Source: Acidobacteriota bacterium (lineage in GTDB: Bacteria; Acidobacteriota; Aminicenantia; UBA2199). From it: 8,453 nucleotides of DNA. Under the pieces are notes generated by a model. That model saw only the letters and a program-made list of their open reading frames with translations. It was not told the DNA's origin and made no database searches. The stretch spans positions 1 to 8,453 of the forward strand of contig JAKAGC010000136.1 in the NCBI GenBank assembly GCA_021817755.1. Direction: 5' to 3'. Position numbers and translations under genes: made by a program. Positions 1-5,687 of the stretch are shown in pieces (the first letter of the stretch is position 1; each line of letters opens with the position of its first letter).

Positions 1-72
1 AACGCGCTTTGCCTAACTCCATGAAAAAATTTGTCCCACAGCAAATGCTGCGGGTAGGTCTACCTGTACCAT
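1..72 (-). CDS. 5' end of an unidentified minus-strand gene, stop at codon 20
   Basis: An ATG at 72-70 sits 6 nt after a perfect AGGAGG (84-79), so a translation start here is well supported. The reading is MVQVDLPAAFAVGQIFSWS, then TAG at 15-13, with further codons to the window edge. The first 16 residues look like the start of a real, partly hydrophobic protein, but I do not recognise the family. Three readings are possible. One is a genuine 19-residue peptide. Another is a gene broken by a nonsense change. The third is a one-base shift in the T6 run (minus strand, around 30-25): one extra T would give GQIFFMELGKAR and stay open to the edge. An ATG in that second frame at 22-20 overlaps the stop, so a short leader coupled to a downstream gene is also conceivable. 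Too little sequence remains to decide. Confidence 0.4.
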
Positions 73-93
73 GTTTATCCTCCTATATTTGAA

Positions 94-122
94 ATTTTAT
101 TAATGTATCGATACGGTTTTAA
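94..122 (-). promoter_or_regulatory. Candidate sigma70 promoter for the left-edge gene
   Basis: On the minus strand TTAAAA (122-117) and TAAAAT (99-94) are separated by 17 nt. The -10 box ends 9 nt before the AGGAGG of the gene starting at 72. The -35 is poor, but the layout resembles the two better promoters on this strand. A perfect 10-bp palindrome, GTATCGATAC (105-114), lies inside the spacer, where a repressor could bind. The call is weak on its own because the DNA is AT-rich. Confidence 0.3.
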
Positions 123-142
123 TTAAAGCATTTTAAAGCATT
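123..142. repeat. Tandem 10-bp duplication
   Basis: TTAAAGCATT occurs twice back to back (123-132 and 133-142), immediately next to the stop codon of the PLD gene (complement of 144-146). Both copies are identical. It may be a simple slippage product or a paired binding site upstream of the gene starting at 72. Nothing else nearby decides between these. Confidence 0.6.
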
Positions 143-143
143 A

Positions 144-1523
144 TCAGATAAAGTACTTTTCGCTTATCATATACACGCAATAACAGATAAAATAATATAT
201 TTTTTGAAATATGTTAAGCTTTTTATTCAGCGGCCCGGCTACGGTAAAATCTTTTTCGAATAAATCCTTGCGGAGATTTTCGATAAACTGTTCATCGGAA
301 AGTGTCACATTGATTTCCATGGCATTGCGTAAACTGGAATAATCAAGATTGGATGACCCGATAGTCACCCATTGGTTATCGGTCATCGCAACTTTGGCAT
401 GAACATTATGCTTGGTGTAATGATAAAGAAGTATCCCATGATCTTGCAATTTCTTTTTGTAAAATATAAGGTAAAAATATCCTTTATACAATTGTCTTGT
501 AAACCAACTTGTGATTTTGTTGGTTGGAAGAAAGGTCGAAATAAAACGGACATCAGCCCCTCTATTTCGTGCTGCGATGAGTTCATCTATTATCTCCGAA
601 TCGGTGAGGTAAAGATTTATTAAATAGGCATATTTAGTGGCTTTTCGAATACTTTCCAGGTACGCCTGCCGGATTTCATTCGGGAATTTCTTAGGGAAAC
701 TGGATAGAGTCGTTATTTTAACACCTTCAACACGATCAGCGGCCATGAGAGGAGCAGGAACCGTAAATTCAATATCGGTTGGATCCGGATTAAATAGGTG
801 CCATATTTGCATATATAATATAAAAACATCTTGAACGGTATCACCTTCGATCCTTATTCCGATATCATGAAAAAACCCAAGTGGTGAACATGGCTCAACC
901 AGGAAGTAATCGTTCCCGAAGTTCATCCCACCTAAAAATACCCGCTGTTTATCTACGAGGACAATTTTCCGGTGATCGTAGAATGTTAACGAACGTAATA
1001 TCTTTTTTCGTTTCCATCTGAGCCAGAAAGAATCTTCCGCTCTTTCTTTTCCTTTTTCACAACGTTTAGCGATTTTGTTTTGAATTTTTAATGATTTAAG
1101 TGATATTTTCCGGTTGGATTGGTCATCCAGGTGGAAATGTAACCGGCGTTCCCCTGTTTTTTCATCTTTGGTTTCTTTTACTTCCAGGAGATTCCAGATA
1201 TCTTTTAACAATTTTGGAAGAGGGAATGTAAATATGAGCTTTACCTTGCTTTTACGGAACATTTCCAGGAGTTTTTGGGACTTATTAAATTCAGATCCTT
1301 TTTCGCTAAGGAGAACTCGTACATCAAGACCTTCTTCAGCCTTTTCTATTAATCGTGTTGCGAGTTTTCTGCCTGTTTCATCGTCATAAAACAGGAATAC
1401 CTCGACATAAATAGATTCTTTTGCAGAATCGATTAACTCCAATATTTTATCAAGAATAGCCAAACCATCTATAAAATATTGAATCGAATTATTATTGGTA
1501 GTATGAATGTCTAACAATTTCAT
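144..1523 (-). CDS. Phospholipase D / cardiolipin-synthase-like protein
   Basis: This 459-residue protein has two HKD (PLD) motifs. The first is H184-x-K186-x4-D191 followed by GGMN; the second is H375-x-K377-x4-D382 followed by GSSN. Two such motifs form one active site through a phospho-histidine intermediate. The N-terminal half (about 15-75, FIDG...AKESIYVEVFLF) is typical of cardiolipin synthases, which join phosphatidyl groups to make cardiolipin. Two features differ from ClsA. There are no N-terminal transmembrane helices, as in ClsB-like or other PLD enzymes. A charged stretch of about 75 residues (roughly 100-175) separates the first Rossmann-like unit from HKD1, where the family usually has about 30. 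A hydrophobic aromatic tail (about 438-453) could touch the membrane. The start is firm: AAAGGAGG lies 4 nt upstream. It has its own promoter (1546-1574). Other phosphatidyltransferase or phospholipase activity cannot be excluded. Confidence 0.88.
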   Translation of the reverse strand: MKLLDIHTTNNNSIQYFIDGLAILDKILELIDSAKESIYVEVFLFYDDETGRKLATRLIEKAEEGLDVRVLLSEKGSEFNKSQKLLEMFRKSKVKLIFTFPLPKLLKDIWNLLEVKETKDEKTGERRLHFHLDDQSNRKISLKSLKIQNKIAKRCEKGKERAEDSFWLRWKRKKILRSLTFYDHRKIVLVDKQRVFLGGMNFGNDYFLVEPCSPLGFFHDIGIRIEGDTVQDVFILYMQIWHLFNPDPTDIEFTVPAPLMAADRVEGVKITTLSSFPKKFPNEIRQAYLESIRKATKYAYLINLYLTDSEIIDELIAARNRGADVRFISTFLPTNKITSWFTRQLYKGYFYLIFYKKKLQDHGILLYHYTKHNVHAKVAMTDNQWVTIGSSNLDYSSLRNAMEINVTLSDEQFIENLRKDLFEKDFTVAGPLNKKLNIFQKIYYFICYCVYMISEKYFI

Positions 1524-1527
1524 ATAT

Positions 1528-1574
1528 CCTCCTTTCCAAAAAAAAATTATAACATCTCACATTTTTTTATTCAA
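1528..1574 (-). promoter_or_regulatory. Sigma70-type promoter and RBS of the PLD gene
   Basis: TTGAAT (1574-1569) and TATAAT (1551-1546) on the minus strand are spaced by exactly 17 nt, giving a near-consensus sigma70 promoter. Transcription should start near 1539, leaving a leader of only about 15 nt. The ribosome binding site AAAGGAGG (1535-1528) follows, then ATAT and the ATG at 1523. The PLD gene is therefore probably transcribed separately from the two genes upstream. Confidence 0.6.
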
Positions 1575-1657
1575 TTATTTTTTATTTTTTTGAAAAGAAG
1601 TCCATGAGACCGATTAAACTTCAAAAATTTAATGTTGGGAAAGTAATTTAATGGCAA

Positions 1658-1702
1658 ATGAATCGATAAGCCGGAGAATAATTCCCCGGTTTATCGATTC
1701 AT
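1658..1702 (-). terminator. Long hairpin, probable transcription end of the two-gene operon
   Basis: A near-perfect inverted repeat has arms 1658-1678 and 1682-1702 and a 3-nt loop. Of 21 paired positions, 19 are Watson-Crick; in either transcript one of the others is a G-U wobble and one a mismatch. It starts 15 nt after the stop codon of the 148-residue gene (1717) and lies before the PLD promoter, the expected place for a terminator. No clean U-run follows on the minus strand (the next bases are TTGCCATTAAATT), so it may instead protect the 3' end of the mRNA or work with a factor. Confidence 0.6.
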
Positions 1703-1716
1703 AATGAAGGTAGGGT

Positions 1717-2163
1717 TCAATGATAAGTAATCTTACTAATCTCCGTGAAGGGGATCGTTTTTTCTTCATTTGTATCGTATAGAGAACCGGTAATGTTTTC
1801 CTGGGTTACGAGAATGAATCCCTGTACGGGTTCGCGATCTTTTAAATAGACATCAAAAATCCATTCATCCTCTCTTTGATCGCATTTATTTAATGTTGTG
1901 TTCAATACATATACTTCAGTGATATCGGACATATCAAAATCGTAATATTCACAGGTGGCTTCATCCTTGATTTGGGGGGCGAGCCAATGCAGGGTAAATC
2001 CGTCATAGTGATATTTTATTACACTGTTATCTTTCATGGTAACCGTTACATAACGTTCCTCCCCACTTAAAGAAGCTGAAAACATTACTAAGAGAGTAAC
2101 ACACATTATTGACAATATAACAAACACGTTTATTGATTTATTACTTGAAATATTCATCTTCAT
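1717..2163 (-). CDS. Small exported protein of unknown function, cotranscribed with the propeller protein
   Basis: I do not recognise this 148-residue protein. Residues 11-33 form one hydrophobic segment after a basic start, consistent with a signal peptide (possible cleavage near SLSG/EE) or an N-terminal anchor. The mature part looks like two short beta-rich units of similar layout: about 38-87 (YVTVTMKDNSVIKYH ... DMSDITEVYV) and about 101-147 (WIFDVYLKDREPVQGF ... PFTEISKITY). Each ends in an acidic/polar-I-x-x-I/V turn. Two cysteines (71 and 94) could form a disulphide outside the cytoplasm. The frame is open back to a TTG at 2187, but AAAGGAG (2176-2170) lies 6 nt before the ATG at 2163, so 2163 is the better start. 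It follows the propeller gene by 24 nt and should share its transcript; a role with that protein at the cell surface is inference. Confidence 0.7.
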   Translation of the reverse strand: MKMNISSNKSINVFVILSIMCVTLLVMFSASLSGEERYVTVTMKDNSVIKYHYDGFTLHWLAPQIKDEATCEYYDFDMSDITEVYVLNTTLNKCDQREDEWIFDVYLKDREPVQGFILVTQENITGSLYDTNEEKTIPFTEISKITYH

Positions 2164-2187
2164 TTTATTCTCCTTTAATATATCCAA

Positions 2188-4368
2188 TCACTCGGTAATA
2201 GTGAAGGTAGAGTTACTGATATCGGAAAAAGAAGTTCCTTCTTCTTCGATTTTTATGGCATACCCGGTACCGGCAGGGACGATTCCACCTTTAATGGTAC
2301 CAATGGTCCATCGAAAAAATACACGGGAGGGATCGATATGTCGGGCAATAATACCAGCGAGAGATCCATCTTTCCATAGACTAATTGTTATTGCTCCTCT
2401 AATTCCTGGGGCATTCCACATGATATCCGTGGTGCTTCCTATGGATAGATTTTCTCCACCATCCGGAGAAATAACCGTAAGAACGGATGGATAGGAAATC
2501 ATAAATGGGCCATTACTGGCTCCAAAAATAGAAGTTCCTTTCTCTTCAATTTTTACCCTGTACCCCACTCCGACAGCAGTACCGCCGATGTAGTTTCCAA
2601 CCGTCCAATTGTAACTTCCAGCGGCTGGAGAAATATCATCGGCAATAATTCCGAGTTGCACGGCATCTTTCCAGAGTGTTAGCCTTAGATTACCGCTGAT
2701 ATTTGTCGCATTCCAGGTAATATTATAATTTTCACCGGTGTATAACGTTTCACCTGCTCCCGGTGAATTCACGACAATGGCGGGTGAACTGGAAATAGTA
2801 AATGATGAATTACTAAAATCATAGTTAACCGTTCCCCGTTCTTCTATTTTTACTTTGTACCCTGAACCTGCCGGAACAGTAGCTCCACCTGCGAGGCGAC
2901 CGGCAGACCAAACGAAAAAGGTACGATCAGGAGTTAATTTGTTGGCCAGGATACCTACAAAAACATTATCTTTCCAGAGAGTAATCCTTAAATTGTTAGT
3001 AACTTTAAAACTTTCCCAAACAACAAATTGAACGGAGCCGATGGTTGCGGTTTCGCCTCCATTGGGGGAAACGATGATCAATGGGGGAGGATCATAAATA
3101 GTAAAACCGGCGTCGCTCATATCGGCTGCCCCGGTTCCGGTATCTTCGACAATTATCATATATCCTGAACCGGTTGGGGCTTTTCCTCCGATGTATTCGC
3201 CTGTTGGCCAGGCATATGATCCGGGTGAAGGCGGGACATTGTCGGCAATTACACCGATTTGCTGTTTATTTTTCCACAACGTGATTTTAATATTGCCTGT
3301 AATATTAGCTGAGGTCCATTGGATATTATAGGTTTTATTGGAGGCAAAATTTTCTCCGCCATTGGGAGATGTGAGAGTAACTCGAGCGGCAGTACTGTCA
3401 CAACCGACTCCATCGCCTAAACCCGATGCGGTATTGGTAATAATAAGTCTGCGTGTTCCGACTGCAACGGAGCGTGTGGAGCTGGAAGCACAACCGAGAA
3501 GGGTGCTGTAATCGGGGGTTCGATCTCTATACCATGTAATACCGTTTACACTGGTCATAATCATGGAACACCCGAAACCATCGGAATTCCCACATGAAAT
3601 AATATGTCCACCGTCATAATCGAAATCCATAAAATAATTGGTTATAGCATATTTACACTTGGTCCAATTGATACCGTTCAAACTGTAATATGCAACGCTG
3701 TATCCATTGGCGCCACCACCTACGATGTACATTCCATTTGTATAAATAGCACCTTTGTTATTGACTCCTGTATCGAGATTGCAGGTGGTCCAATCCAATC
3801 CATTACTACTTCTGTAAACACTTCCACCACTGGTTACGGCTATATACAATCCGTTCCCATAGCACATCGCATCGACCTCTTCACCAGTCCACCGGTTGCG
3901 GTCCGTCCAGGTAATACCATTTGGGCTGGTCATTAAGCGGCCTAATACTCCAGCGGTAACAAATTGGCTTGATCCATTATATACTAAAGCTACAAGACTG
4001 TCTCCTGTAGGAGGATTACGTTGTGTCCATGTAGCTCCGTTTGGACTGGTGTAAATTTGTCCATGAACACCAACCGCAACATATAATCCGGCTCCGTATG
4101 TGATTTTGTAAAAATTTTCGGTAGTTCCGGCGGATTGTTGTGTCCAACTCAATCCATCAGTGCTTGTCCAGATTAATCCGGCATCACCGACTGCAACAAA
4201 TCGTCCGGCAGCGTAAACGGCGTCTCTGAATGTCCCACCTGGTGTCCGGTTAATCTGAACCCAATCGGCGGCCTCCAGAACGCTTGAAAAAAATACCCCC
4301 AACACACCTATCATTAATACTGTCAACACGATGATAACGCTTTCTTCGGATAATGATCGCTTCTTCAT
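2188..4368 (-). CDS. Secreted protein with Asp-box propeller and four Kre9-like repeats
   Basis: This 726-residue protein begins with a Sec signal peptide: basic N-terminus, hydrophobic core about 11-31, likely cleavage after LEA (residue 33). Residues about 36-315 hold six clear blade-like repeats, each with S-x-(D/N)-G-x-x-W, at 69-75, 108-114, 148-154, 187-193, 229-235 and 273-279. They usually follow an (F/Y)-(V/I)-A-V-G strand. A degenerate seventh unit (VAVGTRRLIITN) follows, so a six- or seven-bladed beta-propeller is likely. Residues 329-726 are four Kre9/Knh1-like domains with a 100-residue period. Each opens with a version of SPNGGE and contains LWK, an aromatic/Trp strand, GxGY and FxI. 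Such beta-sandwich repeats occur in bacterial extracellular proteins and probably act as spacers or binding modules. No catalytic residues, C-terminal anchor or sorting signal are visible. The start is supported by AAGGAG 8 nt upstream. Adhesion or matrix binding is a guess. Confidence 0.85.
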   Translation of the reverse strand: MKKRSLSEESVIIVLTVLMIGVLGVFFSSVLEAADWVQINRTPGGTFRDAVYAAGRFVAVGDAGLIWTSTDGLSWTQQSAGTTENFYKITYGAGLYVAVGVHGQIYTSPNGATWTQRNPPTGDSLVALVYNGSSQFVTAGVLGRLMTSPNGITWTDRNRWTGEEVDAMCYGNGLYIAVTSGGSVYRSSNGLDWTTCNLDTGVNNKGAIYTNGMYIVGGGANGYSVAYYSLNGINWTKCKYAITNYFMDFDYDGGHIISCGNSDGFGCSMIMTSVNGITWYRDRTPDYSTLLGCASSSTRSVAVGTRRLIITNTASGLGDGVGCDSTAARVTLTSPNGGENFASNKTYNIQWTSANITGNIKITLWKNKQQIGVIADNVPPSPGSYAWPTGEYIGGKAPTGSGYMIIVEDTGTGAADMSDAGFTIYDPPPLIIVSPNGGETATIGSVQFVVWESFKVTNNLRITLWKDNVFVGILANKLTPDRTFFVWSAGRLAGGATVPAGSGYKVKIEERGTVNYDFSNSSFTISSSPAIVVNSPGAGETLYTGENYNITWNATNISGNLRLTLWKDAVQLGIIADDISPAAGSYNWTVGNYIGGTAVGVGYRVKIEEKGTSIFGASNGPFMISYPSVLTVISPDGGENLSIGSTTDIMWNAPGIRGAITISLWKDGSLAGIIARHIDPSRVFFRWTIGTIKGGIVPAGTGYAIKIEEEGTSFSDISNSTFTITE
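2194..3384 (-). repeat. Four tandem 300-bp coding repeats (Kre9-like domains)
   Basis: The four domains map to about 3384-3094, 3084-2794, 2784-2494 and 2484-2194, each start 300 bp from the next. They keep protein-level signatures (LWK[DN], a P near the middle, a W/F strand, GG, G[ST]GY or GVGY, E-x-GT, F-x-I). Similarity is also visible in the DNA, for example AGAAGTTCCTT plus a nearby TTTTTA in the two C-terminal copies (near 2231 and 2530). The third copy has drifted at its start (SPGAGE instead of SPNGGE). Confidence 0.85.
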
Positions 4369-4374
4369 TTTTAT

Positions 4375-4417
4375 ATCTCCTTAATTCCATTATAAAATAA
4401 TTTTTTTATATTATCAA
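4375..4417 (-). promoter_or_regulatory. Sigma70-type promoter and RBS of the propeller operon
   Basis: On the minus strand TTGATA (4417-4412) and TATAAT (4394-4389) are exactly 17 nt apart, close to the sigma70 consensus. Transcription should start near 4382. AAGGAG (4382-4377) then lies 8 nt before the ATG at 4368, so the leader is only about 14 nt, as short as that of the PLD gene. An alternative TTGAAA lies further upstream but is less well spaced to a -10 box. Confidence 0.6.
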
Positions 4418-4785
4418 ATTTAATTTTCAACTGGGTTAACAGGGTTATCAATGCCTGGACTTATTTCCTGGAAAATACCAACCGCAAGACAATAAATTCG
4501 ATATGATATTCGTTTATTCCTATATTTCATCAAGAATATAGTAGAGAATGGAAACTATTTATTAATCGGGATTTCCCGGAAATTTATTGTATATTTTTTT
4601 GAGGATTTGTAACTATGGGGTTGTAATTTACGTATAAATATGATATTAAAAGTACTTGAGGATTCTACTAATTTTTATTTTATACATAATCTAGCTACCA
4701 ATGACAGAAGTAGGAAAAAATCATATGGAACGCCTTTCATATTTATTGGTGTCACGTGTTATCCTATAAAAGGGGGGGATGAACA
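4418..4785. other. Divergent intergenic region, largely unassigned
   Basis: About 370 bp of AT-rich DNA separates the divergently transcribed halves. I find no convincing protein gene or structured RNA. It holds a small inverted repeat ATTTCC-C-GGAAAT (4571-4583), a CACGTG hexamer (4754-4759), a weak plus-strand promoter candidate (4621-4649), a 22-codon ORF (4701-4769) and a G7 tract (4772-4778) before the first plus-strand gene. The length suggests an untranslated leader or regulator sites for the polysaccharide genes, but no known riboswitch or operator is recognisable. Confidence 0.5.
4621..4649 (+). promoter_or_regulatory. Candidate plus-strand promoter for the polysaccharide genes
   Basis: TTGTAA (4621-4626) and TATTAA (4644-4649) are 17 nt apart, and TGA just before the -10 gives an extended -10 (TGn). 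A start near 4656 would give a leader of about 130 nt before the glycosyltransferase gene. Another pairing, TTGAGG (4656-4661) with TTATAC at 18 nt, is nearly as good, so the exact site is uncertain. Confidence 0.3.
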
Positions 4786-4799
4786 ATGATGAACAATGA
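4771..4799 (+). promoter_or_regulatory. Unusual start region: G7 Shine-Dalgarno and duplicated ATG block
   Basis: The ribosome binding site is a run of seven G (4772-4778) rather than a normal AGGAGG. The next 20 bases are a perfect tandem duplication of GATGAACAAT (4778-4787, 4788-4797). This gives an out-of-frame ATG at 4779 opening a six-codon ORF that stops at 4797-4799, overlapping the true starts at 4786/4789. The first ATG touches the G-run and is too close to be used efficiently, so the in-frame pair is preferred. Confidence 0.6.
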
Positions 4800-5592
4800 A
4801 AAACTCCTTTCCGTTATTGTGGCGAATTATAATAATGAGAGCTATCTACGGGAATGTCTGGACAGTATACTTTCCCAGGAATACAAAAATCTGGAAATCG
4901 TAATTTGTGATGACTGCTCGACAGATTCCTCCGTAAATATAATCCGGGAATATGAACAATCCAATCCCTCACAGGTAAGGAGTATTATGAATTCTTGCAA
5001 TAAAGGTGTAGCAGCAACTCGCCATGAGGCGATTTTATCTGCTAACGGCGAATATATTACAACCCTTGATAGTGACGATTATTATGCAGATCAGGATAAA
5101 CTAGTTGAAGAAATGGAAATTGTGGAATTCTTTGAAAAGAAAAATCGTGATATCATTGCATTTTCCAATATAGTATTAGTTAAAGAAGATAAAAATGAAA
5201 AGGTAGTTTGGGGAACTCCGGAAACAATAAAAGAAGGGTTTATTTTTAATCCTATAATTACTCGTTCTTGTATGATTCCAAGAGATTTTACGATGAGGAA
5301 ATCTCTGTATTTCGAAGTAGGGGGGTATGATACTCGTTTTCCTATATATGAGGATTGGGATTTGAAGATTCGACTGGCTCATCAGTATGAATTTCATTTT
5401 ACCGGAATAAACGGTACAGCATATCGACGTCATGGAAAGGGGTTATCGTCACCTCCGATTCCTGTTCATATTGAATGGTTGAGATTGATTTTCAATAAAA
5501 ATATCGGCCTGGAAAGAAACCAGGCAAAGCAGGAAGTATTAACCGCCCGATTTAATGAATTTATCGCTTCTCTGGAAGCAGCCCATAAATGA
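4786..5592 (+). CDS. Family 2 glycosyltransferase
   Basis: This 268-residue protein has the GT-A fold signatures of GT2 enzymes. The N-terminal nucleotide-binding strand is LLSVIVANYNNESYLRECL (7-25), with CDDCSTDSS at 41-49 and a pre-DxD loop GVAATRHEAI at 74-83. The metal-binding DxD is at D95-S-D97-D98, and the acceptor-side ED motif at E189-D190-W-D192 probably contains the catalytic base. The length suits a single-domain soluble enzyme; there is no membrane segment. It would transfer a sugar from a nucleotide sugar to a growing glycan on the cytoplasmic face. Donor and acceptor cannot be read from sequence. It is the first visible gene of a polysaccharide cluster, 95 nt ahead of the acyltransferase. 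Two adjacent ATGs (4786 and 4789) are both possible starts after the G-rich site at 4772-4778. Confidence 0.9.
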   Translation: MMNNEKLLSVIVANYNNESYLRECLDSILSQEYKNLEIVICDDCSTDSSVNIIREYEQSNPSQVRSIMNSCNKGVAATRHEAILSANGEYITTLDSDDYYADQDKLVEEMEIVEFFEKKNRDIIAFSNIVLVKEDKNEKVVWGTPETIKEGFIFNPIITRSCMIPRDFTMRKSLYFEVGGYDTRFPIYEDWDLKIRLAHQYEFHFTGINGTAYRRHGKGLSSPPIPVHIEWLRLIFNKNIGLERNQAKQEVLTARFNEFIASLEAAHK

Positions 5593-5687
5593 ATATTTTG
5601 TTTTATGTTTCGTATATTTTTTATCGATATATTTCCCTGGATTCAAATGGGAAACTTTGTAATCAATTGTTAATAGCTGGTATATAA

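Noticed and set aside
372..1389. Plus-strand open frames across the PLD gene (372-623, 637-834, 1114-1389)
   Set aside because: They are antisense to a gene with two intact HKD motifs, have no convincing ribosome binding sites and translate to low-complexity or unrecognisable peptides.
2164..2187. TTG start at 2187 for the 148-residue protein
   Set aside because: The Shine-Dalgarno AAAGGAG at 2176-2170 would lie inside the extended coding sequence and is ideally placed for the ATG at 2163.
2201..3936. Plus-strand frames inside the propeller/Kre9 gene (2201-2494, 3604-3936)
   Set aside because: They are shadows of the repetitive coding strand; the minus-strand protein has a signal peptide and clear repeats.
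4754..4759. CACGTG palindrome in the divergent spacer
   Set aside because: Six bases with no matching flanks and only one copy; expected by chance.
5632..5654. Possible terminator between the glycosyltransferase and MBOAT genes (TTTCCC ... GGGAAA)
   Set aside because: The stem is only 6 bp with an 11-nt loop and no U-run, and the downstream gene has no good promoter of its own, so a single operon is more likely.
5657..5686. Promoter-like TTGTAA and TATATA just before the MBOAT start
   Set aside because: The spacing is 18 nt and the -10 ends directly at the ATG, which would give a leaderless transcript. It is easily explained by AT-rich DNA.
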